A stretch of 64,000 nucleotides of DNA from Burkholderia ubonensis subsp. mesacidophila (GCF_002097715.1 NZ_CP020737.1:2790001-2854000), one strand, 5' to 3'; shown: positions 20,405-28,029, counted from the first letter of the stretch. Program-made: numbers and translations. The notes: generated from the letters alone by a model not told the origin.

Positions 20405-21622
20405 ATGGCGCTCACCGACCTCAAGGTCCGCACAGCCAAGCCCGCTGAGAAACAACAGAAGCTTTATGACGGCGGCGGACTGCTGCTATTGATAACGCCG
20501 GCCGGCGGCAAGCGATGGGTTCTCAAGTACCGCGTCGACGGCAAAGAAAAGAGCCTGGCGCTCGGCACGTATCCGGAGGTATCGCTCGCTGAGGCACGCG
20601 CTCGCCGCGATAGCGCGCGCGAAAAGCTTGCCGCAGGCATCGACCCGGGCGAAGCCAAGAAAGCCGACAAGCGCGCTGCACAACTGGCTGCCGCCAGCTC
20701 GTTCGAAATCGTCGCACGCGAATGGTTTGAGACTCAGCGCGACGGATGGTCCGAGGTGTACGCAGGCAAAGTCATCAACTGTCTTGAAGTCGACGTTTTT
20801 CCTCGACTCGGCGCCCGCCCTATTGCGAGCATCGATGCTCCCGAGCTGCTGGCGATCATCCGTACTGTCGAATCTCGTGGCGTTCGCGAGACGGCCAAGC
20901 GGGTACTGCAGCGATCGCGTGCTGTGTTCCAGTACGGCATCATGACCGGTCGCTGCAGTCGAAATCCGGCGGCTGACATCGACGCCGAGACCGCATTGAA
21001 GAAGAGCACCGGCGTTCAGCATATGGCGCGCGTGAAGGCGACCGAGATCCCGCAGCTCATGCGCGACATTGACGAATACTCCGGCGATCTGGTCACGCGG
21101 CTCGCGCTTCGGTTCATGGCGTTGACGTTCGTGCGGACGAAAGAAATGATTCAAGCCGAGTGGTCAGAGATCAACGTCGATGCCGCCGAATGGCGCGTAC
21201 CAGCCGACCGAATGAAGATGCGCGATCCGCATATCGTGCCGCTCTCCCAGCAGGCGCTCGACGTATTGGCGCGGTTGCGCGAGATCAATGGTGAACAGCG
21301 CTTCGTCTTCTACAGCGTGCAGGGCAGGAGTCATATCTCGAACAACACGATGCTGTATGCCCTGTATCGGATGGGCTACAAGTCGCGCATGACCGGACAC
21401 GGCTTTCGCGGTCTTGCCGCTACGGCACTGCGCGAACTGGGATACAGCCGGGACGTCGTCGAACGTCAGATGGCACACGCGGAACGCAACCAGGTCACTG
21501 CCGCCTACGTTCACGCCGAGTACCTGCCAGACCGTCGCAAGATGATGCAGCGTTGGGCCGACTACCTCGACGAATTGAAGGCCGGGGCGAAGGTATTGCA
21601 CTTTGCAGCCTCGGATGCGTAA
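20405..21622 (+). CDS. int: Tyrosine recombinase, P4-type prophage integrase
   Basis: A 405-residue integrase. The N terminus (LTDLKVRTAKPAEKQQKLYD, then GGKRWVLKYRVDGKEKSLALG) is the DUF4102 arm-binding domain of the P4/CP4-57 group. A SAM-like core-binding domain spans about 100-200 and the catalytic domain follows with Arg244, His332 and Arg335 (HGFRG), His358 and the nucleophile Tyr368 (AAYVHAEYL). The catalytic set is complete. It faces away from tRNA-Arg, the standard position for an integrase using a tRNA 3' end. The ATG at 20405 starts the family N terminus. Confidence 0.95.
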   Translation: MALTDLKVRTAKPAEKQQKLYDGGGLLLLITPAGGKRWVLKYRVDGKEKSLALGTYPEVSLAEARARRDSAREKLAAGIDPGEAKKADKRAAQLAAASSFEIVAREWFETQRDGWSEVYAGKVINCLEVDVFPRLGARPIASIDAPELLAIIRTVESRGVRETAKRVLQRSRAVFQYGIMTGRCSRNPAADIDAETALKKSTGVQHMARVKATEIPQLMRDIDEYSGDLVTRLALRFMALTFVRTKEMIQAEWSEINVDAAEWRVPADRMKMRDPHIVPLSQQALDVLARLREINGEQRFVFYSVQGRSHISNNTMLYALYRMGYKSRMTGHGFRGLAATALRELGYSRDVVERQMAHAERNQVTAAYVHAEYLPDRRKMMQRWADYLDELKAGAKVLHFAASDA

Positions 21623-21701
21623 ACCTCCCTTCGCACAAAACCTTGCACCCGACGCTACAATTGCCGGCAACGTTTGTCCTTTATGAACTGGAGAAATTCG
21701 A

Positions 21702-22307
21702 TTGACCGGTATCGATTACCACTATTGGGCGTCTCTGGACAAATGGAACAAGAAGGAGGCCGCCCTCCTAATCGATGGCAAAGATCCTCGATCACACAAA
21801 GAAATATCACTCCGAGCGAAAGAGATACCAGAAGGATACGAGCACGCCGCGAAAATTGCTGCCATCCTTGATCGCGCTGATTGGGCTGCTCGATATGGTG
21901 CAACGGCATGGCAAGTGGGTAGCAACCCGCTCTATATCATTGACGTTATCAGAAGCGCTGGAATTGAGATTCCGCAACCGCTGCTCATAGAGATCAAGAA
22001 ACGGCAAGCCCGAGAGATTGAAGCGGAAGCCCGCTCCAAAGCTGCTGAAGAAGAAGACGAACGCAACAACCAGCGCAACGCGAGCGCCGCCACAAAGGAA
22101 CGACATGCGATGCTCAAATTGATCATCGGTTTCGCTTACGGCGGATATCGCATGGACCCAGACTCACCGAGGAATAAGCACGCAAAAGAGATGCGTATCG
22201 ACCTCGAACGAGCCGGCGTGCCACTGGACGACGAAACCATCAAAAAATACTTAGACGAGGCCAAACAACTACGCCGGAGTATCCTCGCAAGACGCGGAAC
22301 TCCTTAA
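21702..22307 (+). CDS. Hypothetical protein of integrated elements (YWxxLxxW N terminus)
   Basis: A 201-residue soluble protein. It probably starts with TTG at 21702, since GGAG stands at about eight bases and no early ATG exists. The N terminus (YHYWASLDKWNKKEAALLIDG) has the Trp-rich EAA-LL pattern I associate with hypothetical proteins of proteobacterial genomic islands. A charged helical middle (about 115-140, Glu/Arg/Ala rich, probable coiled coil) precedes a C-terminal region ending DLERAGVPLDDETIKKYLDEA that could be a small helical DNA- or protein-binding module. It follows the integrase by 79 bases and ends at a terminator. Function unknown. Confidence 0.78.
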   Translation: MTGIDYHYWASLDKWNKKEAALLIDGKDPRSHKEISLRAKEIPEGYEHAAKIAAILDRADWAARYGATAWQVGSNPLYIIDVIRSAGIEIPQPLLIEIKKRQAREIEAEARSKAAEEEDERNNQRNASAATKERHAMLKLIIGFAYGGYRMDPDSPRNKHAKEMRIDLERAGVPLDDETIKKYLDEAKQLRRSILARRGTP

Positions 22308-22332
22308 CGAACTGAACGCTTCGCCCATCTGC

Positions 22333-22358
22333 AAAGCCGTGCACTGCACGGCTTTTTT
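22333..22358 (+). terminator. Strong terminator after the integrase-linked gene
   Basis: An almost perfect palindrome: AAAGCCGTGCA (22333-22343), one base, TGCACGGCTTT (22345-22355), with T residues continuing to 22358. It isolates the integrase unit from the regulatory part of the element. Confidence 0.85.
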
Positions 22359-22423
22359 GCATCTAAGCCAAGGAATTTTCTCCATCGAAACGGGAACCAG
22401 CGGGCATCCAGGGTGCAATCCAT

Positions 22424-22523
22424 CGGCATCCATTGGTATGCATTTGCATGTATTGATACGTACTGACACGGCCCGACACGTGTTGGCACGTGCCGATGAG
22501 GCCCGTACGTTCTCGTCACGTCT
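22424..22523. repeat. Ten degenerate 10-bp tandem repeats (helically phased)
   Basis: The region divides without gaps into ten 10-base units with consensus YGRYAYGTRY: CGGCATCCAT, TGGTATGCAT, TTGCATGTAT, TGATACGTAC, TGACACGGCC, CGACACGTGT, TGGCACGTGC, CGATGAGGCC, CGTACGTTCT and CGTCACGTCT. Each unit is about one helical turn, so a bound protein would line one face of the DNA. An A/T-rich stretch rich in AAA follows (22526-22610). No convincing gene lies in 22359-22822. It could be a cooperative operator, an origin or a recombination-accessory site. Confidence 0.6.
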
Positions 22524-22822
22524 CGCGAAAGAGTTGCAAATAAACGCAAACATACACAAATCGACGCGATGAGTAGAAAAAAGTAGAAAACCGTTCCAGT
22601 TTTTTTAGAAGAAATCTCCCACGCAGCCAAGCCCAGCAAGCAAACCGCCCGGGTAGCGTACCTGTCCGGCCAATCGGCTATTTCTGGCCGCAAACGCTTA
22701 CCAGTATTGAAATTGCACCCGAAATCGGGTTTTGCGAATGGTCTCCGGACAACGCAACGGCCGTACCGAGTTCAATTGAGGCATTGCAACCACTACTGCC
22801 CACAGAGGGCAAAGGAAACGCG

Positions 22823-23080
22823 ATGTCGTCCAATAAAGCGTCTGCACACCTCAACAGCGCAAACCTCCCTAGCCCGGAGACACTTCCGGCCGACGGCTTC
22901 ACGCGCTGGAATAGCCTGCGTTCGTTTGTTCCATTTAGCCGCGAAACCGTCCGCAAGCGCGAAAAAGAAGGCCGCTTCCCTCGCCGTCAACAACTTGGTT
23001 CCGAGCGTTGCGCGGCTTGGCCGAACCGCGAGATCCACCGCTGGCTTGCAGATCCCGCAAATTATCGCGCGGAGGGCTGA
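22823..23080 (+). CDS. AlpA-family DNA-binding protein (regulator/excisionase)
   Basis: An 85-residue protein. The core WNSLRSFVPFSRETVRKREKEGRFPRR followed by AAWPNREIHRWLADP is the MerR-like winged helix of the AlpA family, which in P4-like elements activates or promotes excision. The Met at 22823 follows AAAGGAAA. It is the first gene of the rightward small-gene operon and lies just after the 10-bp phased repeats, which might be its own or another regulator's binding region. Confidence 0.85.
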   Translation: MSSNKASAHLNSANLPSPETLPADGFTRWNSLRSFVPFSRETVRKREKEGRFPRRQQLGSERCAAWPNREIHRWLADPANYRAEG

Positions 23081-23084
23081 CTCG

Positions 23085-23375
23085 ATGAGCGCACGAAAGC
23101 AATGCCTCGCCCTGATTCTTACCCGCCTCCCTGGAAATGATGCCGCCACCCAACGCGCACGGCTGCTAGCCGCAATGCGCGAGTTGGGCAGCATTACGAC
23201 GTTCGAGGCCATGCGCTTCCTCGACGTGTTTGACCCGAGGCCGCGAATCCATGAACTGCGGCACTCACACGGGTACAAAATCTCGACCACCATGCGAGCC
23301 GAGCAGACAGAAAGCGGCGTCGTTCACCGCGTCGGCGTCTACATTCTCTCGTCACTGGGAGACGTGACGTGCTAA
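23085..23375 (+). CDS. Helix-turn-helix protein (phage/plasmid type)
   Basis: A 96-residue protein starting four bases after alpA ends, with GGAGGG as ribosome site. The pattern ARLLAAMRELGSITTFEAMRFL, then PRPRIHELRHSHGYKI and a basic, Gly/Val-rich end (HRVGVYIL), is that of a small winged-helix domain common in phages and plasmids (I would expect PF14090). It is probably a regulator of the operon. A structured leader follows its stop. Confidence 0.72.
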   Translation: MSARKQCLALILTRLPGNDAATQRARLLAAMRELGSITTFEAMRFLDVFDPRPRIHELRHSHGYKISTTMRAEQTESGVVHRVGVYILSSLGDVTC

Positions 23376-23392
23376 TCGGCGGCGGACCTTGT

Positions 23393-23497
23393 AAACCCGA
23401 GCCAACGCGCTATACTATGAATGCGTCTGAAACAACGGACGCCGGGTTTGGCGACCTGAAAATACTGGCGGACGACCGCCTCAGTGCGGTTTTTTTA
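23393..23497 (+). promoter_or_regulatory. Structured leader with internal terminator (P4-like attenuation candidate)
   Basis: In the 284-base gap before the next clear start there is an inverted repeat AAACCCG (23393-23399)/CGGGTTT (23443-23449), a near-consensus -10 TATACT at about 23411, and a hairpin ACCGC/GCGGT (23476-23491) followed by seven T residues, i.e. an intrinsic terminator in front of the small-gene operon. A frame open from the ATG at 23417 runs through it into the next gene and could be a leader peptide. P4-family elements control early genes by transcription termination in such a leader, so attenuation is a fair but unproven reading. Confidence 0.5.
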
Positions 23498-23659
23498 CGT
23501 CCGTATGCCTTCGCGCGCCCATACGATCAATGGGCGGGCCTGGGTGGGGAGACCCTCGGGTCTGCCGGTTCCAGTGTTCCGGTTCGCCAACCCCGCTCAG
23601 TGCCCGCCCACCCCATTTGGCGATGGGAGGCGGGCTCCAACTCAACACTGGAGGCCGCT

Positions 23660-23830
23660 ATGCGTGCTATCGCCCCCGCTCGCCCTGAGCAAACGCAACT
23701 TCTTCTCGAAATCGTCCAATCAGCGCTGCGCGCTGCTGCACTCGCCCCAACCTACCAGGACGCACTCGACGTAACCGGCGACGCACTACGCCGCCTGGCA
23801 GACCTCGTCCGTGCGGAGGCGTCGGCATGA
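23660..23830 (+). CDS. Small hypothetical protein, 56 aa
   Basis: It starts with ATG at 23660 after a strong ribosome site (CTGGAGG) and ends in an ATGA overlap with the next gene. The sequence is a helical, Ala/Leu-rich chain with acidic heptads (QLLLEIVQSALRAAALAP, TGDALRRLADLVRAEA). The same frame is open upstream to 23417, through the leader hairpin, and the region around 23530-23640 resembles the conserved stretch before ash-type genes of P4-like elements, so a longer leader-fused product is possible. Function unknown. Confidence 0.55.
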   Translation: MRAIAPARPEQTQLLLEIVQSALRAAALAPTYQDALDVTGDALRRLADLVRAEASA

Positions 23831-24054
23831 ATAGCGCCGCTACGAAACCCATTCTCAAGCACGCCATCGTCGACACCCTGCTTGACTGTGGGTCTGCTGC
23901 CCACTGCATCAAATGGCTTTTCGAGAAGTACGACGCCGGCGAGCACGAATGGTCCATCGAGGCAATTCGCCTGCTCACCTCGATACTCAACACCAAGCTG
24001 ACCGACGCGCTGGAAAAGGCAGAATCAATCGAAGCGGAGGCGCGCCATGATTGA
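23827..24054 (+). CDS. Small hypothetical protein, 75 aa
   Basis: It overlaps the previous gene by four bases and the next by eight, so it is translated as part of the same operon. It is a helical, acidic protein (LLTSILNTKLTDALEKAESIEAEA) with one Cys pair (LLDCGSAAHCIKW). No known domain recognised. Its size and position are typical of the small regulatory or helper-interference proteins carried by phage satellites, which is context only. Confidence 0.6.
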   Translation: MNSAATKPILKHAIVDTLLDCGSAAHCIKWLFEKYDAGEHEWSIEAIRLLTSILNTKLTDALEKAESIEAEARHD

Positions 24055-24439
24055 TAGGCAACCTGACGCTGCCGGCCTGATGTCGTTCTTCTACGGTCGC
24101 TTCGACATGAAATCCGCCTCGACCGAAGAACTCGAATTTCTCTCGTCAGCAACAGCACCGGACGAGGCTGGAGCCTTGCGCGACACGCTTGATGGAATTG
24201 CCTGCCTTGTGGCCGAGGATTTGAGGAAGGAGCGCGGGCGACGTGTCGGCAATTTCCAAGAAAGCAGCGTTCCTTCGTTGCTGTGGAGTATCGCCCGACA
24301 GGTGGATGCAATCGGACAGATGGCCTTCATCGCGAGCGAAGCCGACTACGAACTGCGCGATCGCGCCGTGCGCGCCTCCTCTACCTTTTGTCGTCGATCA
24401 ACCTCTAAGCAGTCCTTATCTGATAAGGGCAGCGAATGA
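24047..24439 (+). CDS. Hypothetical protein, 130 aa
   Basis: An acidic, mainly helical 130-residue protein, preceded by GGAGG within the end of the previous gene. The first 100 residues (GLMSFFYGRFDMKSASTEEL; SLLWSIARQVDAIGQMAFIA) look like a compact helical domain; the last 25 are Ser/Arg rich and may be disordered. No recognised family. It lies between small genes and the ATPase in one overlapping operon. Confidence 0.6.
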   Translation: MIDRQPDAAGLMSFFYGRFDMKSASTEELEFLSSATAPDEAGALRDTLDGIACLVAEDLRKERGRRVGNFQESSVPSLLWSIARQVDAIGQMAFIASEADYELRDRAVRASSTFCRRSTSKQSLSDKGSE

Positions 24440-24621
24440 CAGCTACCCGATCCGAGGAAATCAAAGCGCGCGGCAATCGGATGATCGAGCGCGAAATCGA
24501 ACGCTGTAGAACGCAGATGGGTGAACGCGAGTGGGAAGAGCACAAGGAATGGGTGACGGCAAACATCGTGACGGCCGCAAAGGCGTGGCTCACCCGCGAG
24601 GCGAAGGCGGGGCGGCTATGA
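24436..24621 (+). CDS. Small hypothetical protein, 61 aa
   Basis: Four-base overlaps (ATGA) tie it to both neighbours. It is a highly charged helix-forming chain (EIKARGNRMIEREIERCRTQ, then EEHKEWVTANIVTAAKAW). No family recognised. It may assist the ATPase encoded immediately after, with which it is translationally coupled. Confidence 0.58.
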   Translation: MTATRSEEIKARGNRMIEREIERCRTQMGEREWEEHKEWVTANIVTAAKAWLTREAKAGRL

Positions 24622-25934
24622 CGGATCACCTTGCAGAATTGGATTTGGATAGCGCGATTGACGCCGGCCAAGTCGCGGCGGCCCGTGAGGCGTTCTTTGC
24701 CCGGTTGCCGGGAACGAACGACGCGAAGGCCCGCCCCGCCGTGACCATCACCCGCGCCTCGAACGTTGTGCCGGAGGCTATCCGCTGGCTCTGGCCGGAT
24801 TGGCTCCCTGAGGGGAAATTGACCCTGCTGGCGGGATCTCCGGGAACCGGTAAGACGACGCTAGCCTTGGCTCTGGCGGCGACGGTAACACGCGGCGGCG
24901 CGTGGCCGGACGGAACGGCCTGCAATCGTGCCGGCGACGTTCTCGTATGGAGTGGCGAGGACAACCCCGCCGATACGATCGTTCCGCGCCTGATGGCTGC
25001 CGGCGCCGACCTTGAGCGCGTACACATCATCACGGGCCGCACCGACGAGAACGGAGAACTGCTGCCATTCGATCCAGCCGCCGACATGCCGCTGTTGTCC
25101 GAACGGCTGGCCGATATGGGCGACGCTCGGCTGTTGATCCTCGACCCGATTGTTTCGGCCGTGTCAGGCGACGCACACCGCGTCAACGACGTTCGCCGCA
25201 ACCTGCAATCGCTGGTGGACATGGCGAGCGCGTACCGCTGCTGTGTACTCGGCATCTCGCATTTCGCGAAGGGCACCAAGGGCAGTTCCCCTGCCGAGCG
25301 CGTTATCGGTTCTCAGGCGTTTGTCGCACTCGCTCGAATGGTGCTGGTTGCAGGCAAGGACGAAACAGCCGAGCGCCGGATTCTGGCCCGCGCGAAATCG
25401 AATATCGCCCCGGACGACGGCGGCGTGTCGTATGCGCTCGAATTGTCGGAGACGGACGGCATACAGGCAAGCCGGGTTGTGTGGGGCGCACTGATCGACG
25501 GATCGGCCCGCGACATTCTCGGGGACGTTGAGCAGGACGATGAAGAGCGCACCGGGCTCGATGACGCGTGCGAGTTTCTAACTAGCCTGCTGTCGGATGG
25601 GCCGGTTCGAACGAAGGTGCTGAAAGCCGATGCTGACGGCGCCGGGTTCAACTGGAAGATGATGCAGCGAGCCGGGTCGAAGCTCGGCGTTGAGAAACGC
25701 AAGATCGGGATGAAGGAAGGATGGGAATGGGCGCTCGCGAAGGAGACAGCCCCCGAAGAAGACACGAAGAATCCCACTCTCTATACCGTGTCCCCTTCGG
25801 GAAGTCATGTCCCCTTCGGCTCTGGCAAGGGTTTGCGGGCGGTCGATTTTGGCGATTCTCCCGAAGGGGACATGGTAAAGGGAGTGTCGCCTTCGGGAAA
25901 TTCTTCGGACGCGGACGCCGGGGGTGACGTATGA
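24618..25934 (+). CDS. RepA-like AAA ATPase (hexameric helicase type)
   Basis: A 438-residue RecA-fold ATPase of the AAA_25/RepA type found in satellites and plasmids. It has Walker A GSPGTGKTT at residues 73-81, WSGEDNP about 50 residues later, and Walker B ARLLILDPI near 175 with GISHFAKGTKG near 215. The C-terminal region (330-438) has a winged-helix-like part, then a Ser/Gly/Pro-rich low-complexity tail encoded by repeated DNA (25789-25896). No primase domain is fused, unlike P4 alpha, so priming would come from the host or another factor. It starts at 24618 by ATGA overlap. Likely role: replication of the excised element. Confidence 0.85.
   Translation: MTDHLAELDLDSAIDAGQVAAAREAFFARLPGTNDAKARPAVTITRASNVVPEAIRWLWPDWLPEGKLTLLAGSPGTGKTTLALALAATVTRGGAWPDGTACNRAGDVLVWSGEDNPADTIVPRLMAAGADLERVHIITGRTDENGELLPFDPAADMPLLSERLADMGDARLLILDPIVSAVSGDAHRVNDVRRNLQSLVDMASAYRCCVLGISHFAKGTKGSSPAERVIGSQAFVALARMVLVAGKDETAERRILARAKSNIAPDDGGVSYALELSETDGIQASRVVWGALIDGSARDILGDVEQDDEERTGLDDACEFLTSLLSDGPVRTKVLKADADGAGFNWKMMQRAGSKLGVEKRKIGMKEGWEWALAKETAPEEDTKNPTLYTVSPSGSHVPFGSGKGLRAVDFGDSPEGDMVKGVSPSGNSSDADAGGDV
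25789..25896. repeat. Four 12-bp iteron-like repeats inside the 3' end of the ATPase gene
   Basis: TGTCCCCTTCGG occurs at 25789-25800 and 25808-25819, inverted at 25861-25872, and with one change (TGTCGCCTTCGG) at 25885-25896. The second and third copies extend to a perfect 14-base inverted pair (CATGTCCCCTTCGG/CCGAAGGGGACATG). They encode the low-complexity tail of the ATPase, so coding constraint alone does not explain them. Repeats at the end of a replication gene are a common form of satellite and plasmid origin. Confidence 0.6.
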
Positions 25935-26362
25935 CGCCCCTCGAAATCTGGATCGAGTGCCGGCGAAGCGGGATCACCCTGATCGTCGATGGCGATCGGT
26001 TTACGTGGCGAGGGCCGCAGGATGCGGCGGATAGGTTATTGCCCGCCATGCGGGCGAATCGGGTTGCGTTGCGGGAGTGTGCGCGCGAGCTGAACGGTCT
26101 GCCGATCGAAGACGGCCCTTTCCTACCGTGGGGACCATACATGACGCCCGAACTGGTCAAGCAATGGCAACGTGAGCTGTACGACGCCGTGACAGAGCTA
26201 GCGCGCCTTGAGCGATGGCCGGACGAGTTTTACGACCATGTGGTGTTGTGCATCGAACGGCAGCCGCTTTCGACGCTGCGCCCCGACCTGACCCACTTCA
26301 CTGAACGGCTCGCGGCGGCGCGGGCATCCATCAAAGCGGAGAATCGAAATGAACAGCACTGA
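25931..26362 (+). CDS. Hypothetical protein with TubC-N-like N terminus, 143 aa
   Basis: It overlaps the ATPase stop by four bases. The first 50 residues (PLEIWIECRRSGITLIVDGD, then RWRGP-like turn and LLPAMRANRVALRE) match the small docking-like fold called TubC_N, often seen in front of or beside replication proteins in phage and island genes. The rest is helical (VKQWQRELYDAVTELARL). Probably a partner of the ATPase; function unknown. Confidence 0.65.
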   Translation: MTPLEIWIECRRSGITLIVDGDRFTWRGPQDAADRLLPAMRANRVALRECARELNGLPIEDGPFLPWGPYMTPELVKQWQRELYDAVTELARLERWPDEFYDHVVLCIERQPLSTLRPDLTHFTERLAAARASIKAENRNEQH

Positions 26363-26606
26363 ACAGGCGATTGCGGATTACCAAGGGGCGGTAAAGCACC
26401 TGCTGCAAGCCGCTTTCGATCAACAACGGGTAGAGAACCCGGACGCATATGGAAATTGCTCGCTGGTGCTGCAATCGGGAGGCATGGCGCAGGTGCGCAG
26501 TTCCGCGATGATGGGGGGCGTGCTGGAGACGGTAATCAGCGTGGTAGACGCCGCCGGGGAGTCGGTTGAAGTTGCACGACTCGAAACAGGCGTTGTTAAC
26601 CATTGA
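26349..26606 (+). CDS. Small hypothetical protein, 85 aa
   Basis: It starts inside the end of the previous gene (14-base overlap) with GGAG about six bases before the ATG. An N-terminal helix (AIADYQGAVKHLLQAAFDQQ) is followed by a probable beta-rich part (GNCSLVLQSGGMAQVRSS; ETVISVVDAAGESVEVARLE). No family recognised. It is the last gene before the capsid leader region. Confidence 0.6.
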   Translation: MNSTEQAIADYQGAVKHLLQAAFDQQRVENPDAYGNCSLVLQSGGMAQVRSSAMMGGVLETVISVVDAAGESVEVARLETGVVNH

Positions 26607-26660
26607 GGACTACTATAAAATAATTGACAAACAGCGGGATGTATGCCGGGCGCTACATCC
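26593..26660 (+). promoter_or_regulatory. Candidate promoter and 5' hairpin of the capsid transcript
   Basis: A -35-like TTGTTA (26593-26598), a 17-base spacer and a -10-like TAAAAT (26616-26621) would start RNA near 26628. Directly after lies a hairpin GGATGTA (26637-26643)/TACATCC (26654-26660). The remaining leader to 26775 contains AGCGCTGT twice (26686-26693, 26720-26727). The capsid gene therefore seems to have its own promoter and a structured leader of about 148 bases. Confidence 0.42.
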
Positions 26661-26775
26661 TGCCTCTGCAGAAGGCGACGCGCCAAGCGCTGTCGTAACC
26701 ACACCGAGCAGCATAGCCGAGCGCTGTTGAGCGGGCCGTGACAGACACTTTCCCATTTTCTATTTGAGGCGTTCA

Positions 26776-28029
26776 ATGAATCACCCGTATACCCAAAAAC
26801 CGATTGCCCGAGGCATCCGCTTCGTTCGCGCACAGGCACCGTCCGATGTTCAAGCGCTGATCGGCGGCCTAACTACCGCTTTCGCTGAATTCAAAGACAA
26901 GCATCAAGGCGAAGTGGACGAGCTGCGCACCGCGGTCGATTCCTTCGCTATCGCGATGGCTGCACAGCAGATGAACGGCAATGCCGGCGGCGCGGCTGCT
27001 CGCGCAGAACAGCAGCCGGTTTACGCAGCTCGCGGTCTGCGCTCTGCTGAGATTGCAGCGCACTACAACAAGCGTGCGCAGGCAGCCGACGAGGACAAGA
27101 GCGTGACGCTGGCGGACTTCATGCGCGGTGTGGCGGGCATGAAAACGACGGAAGGGGTAATGGCGTCGCTCGCGGTCGGGACGGATACGGCGGGCGGCTA
27201 CGCAGTGCCGAACGTCGTCATGCCGAAGATCCTCGACGCTCTGGTGGATCAAAGCGCGCTGCTGACGGCAGGCGCGGGCATCCTGCCGCTCGACGGGGCC
27301 AAGAGCATCACGGTTGCCGGCATCGACACCCTGCCGGTTCCGGCATGGCGCCAGGAGCTGGGCGCGGTCGCGGAAAGCGAGCCGACCTTCCGCGCGCTGA
27401 CTGGCAAGCCGCGTTCGCTCGCGTGCATCGTCCGTATCTCGCGCGAACTGCTGGCCGATGCGGACGACGTATCGCGCGCTCTCACACTGGCTATCTCGCA
27501 GGCGTTCGCGCTTGAGCTGGATCGTGTGGGGCTGGTTGGCTCCGGCACCGATCCGGAACCGCTCGGCCTGTATGGTCGCGACACGATCAAGAAGATCAAG
27601 CAGGCCGGCGCGACCTTCGGCTATGCCGACCTGCTGGCCGCGTACCAAACGCAGCTCGAAGGCAAGGCACCGGCCCCCACGGCGGCCATCATGGCACCGC
27701 GTACGCTGGTCGGACTCGCGGGCCTGACCGATACCACCGGCCAGCCGCTGGCTGCGCCGCCGCTGCTGTCGGGCGTGCGCCAGATGGCAACGAATGGCGC
27801 GCCGGTCGATCTCGGCACTGGCAAGGCCAGCAGCCTGGCGTTCGTCGGTAACTTCAGCACGATGCAGTTCGTCATGCGGGAGAACTTGAACATCGGCGTG
27901 CTCCGCGAGGCATACGCGAAGACGGGTGAAATCGGCTTCCTGTGCCACGCCCGCGCCGATCTGATCGTGAACTACCCGCAGGCGATCACCATCATCGAAG
28001 GCGTGACGAGCAAGGCCGCAAAGGCGTAA
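26776..28029 (+). CDS. HK97-fold phage major capsid protein
   Basis: A 417-residue capsid protein. Residues about 20-70 form a scaffold-like coiled coil (LTTAFAEFKDKHQGEVDELR), then a linker, then the fold proper beginning at AVGTDTAGGYAVPNVVMPKI and including AESEPTFRALTGKP, RISRELLADA, FALELDRVGLVGSGTDPEPLGL and MQFVMRENLNIGVLREAYA, all typical of HK97-type capsids with an N-terminal delta domain. No protease, portal or terminase gene is near. The Met at 26776 is chosen over an upstream TTG in frame. A terminator follows. It may build or alter capsids for a helper phage, or interfere with them. Confidence 0.92.
   Translation: MNHPYTQKPIARGIRFVRAQAPSDVQALIGGLTTAFAEFKDKHQGEVDELRTAVDSFAIAMAAQQMNGNAGGAAARAEQQPVYAARGLRSAEIAAHYNKRAQAADEDKSVTLADFMRGVAGMKTTEGVMASLAVGTDTAGGYAVPNVVMPKILDALVDQSALLTAGAGILPLDGAKSITVAGIDTLPVPAWRQELGAVAESEPTFRALTGKPRSLACIVRISRELLADADDVSRALTLAISQAFALELDRVGLVGSGTDPEPLGLYGRDTIKKIKQAGATFGYADLLAAYQTQLEGKAPAPTAAIMAPRTLVGLAGLTDTTGQPLAAPPLLSGVRQMATNGAPVDLGTGKASSLAFVGNFSTMQFVMRENLNIGVLREAYAKTGEIGFLCHARADLIVNYPQAITIIEGVTSKAAKA

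Noticed and set aside
22424..22523. CRISPR array
   Set aside because: Units are 10 bases, degenerate and without spacers; no cas gene is present anywhere in the window.
22304..22693. Minus-strand frame of 129 codons across the 10-bp repeats
   Set aside because: Its composition follows the repeat array, it lacks a ribosome site, and no family is recognisable; the repeats are better explained as a DNA element.
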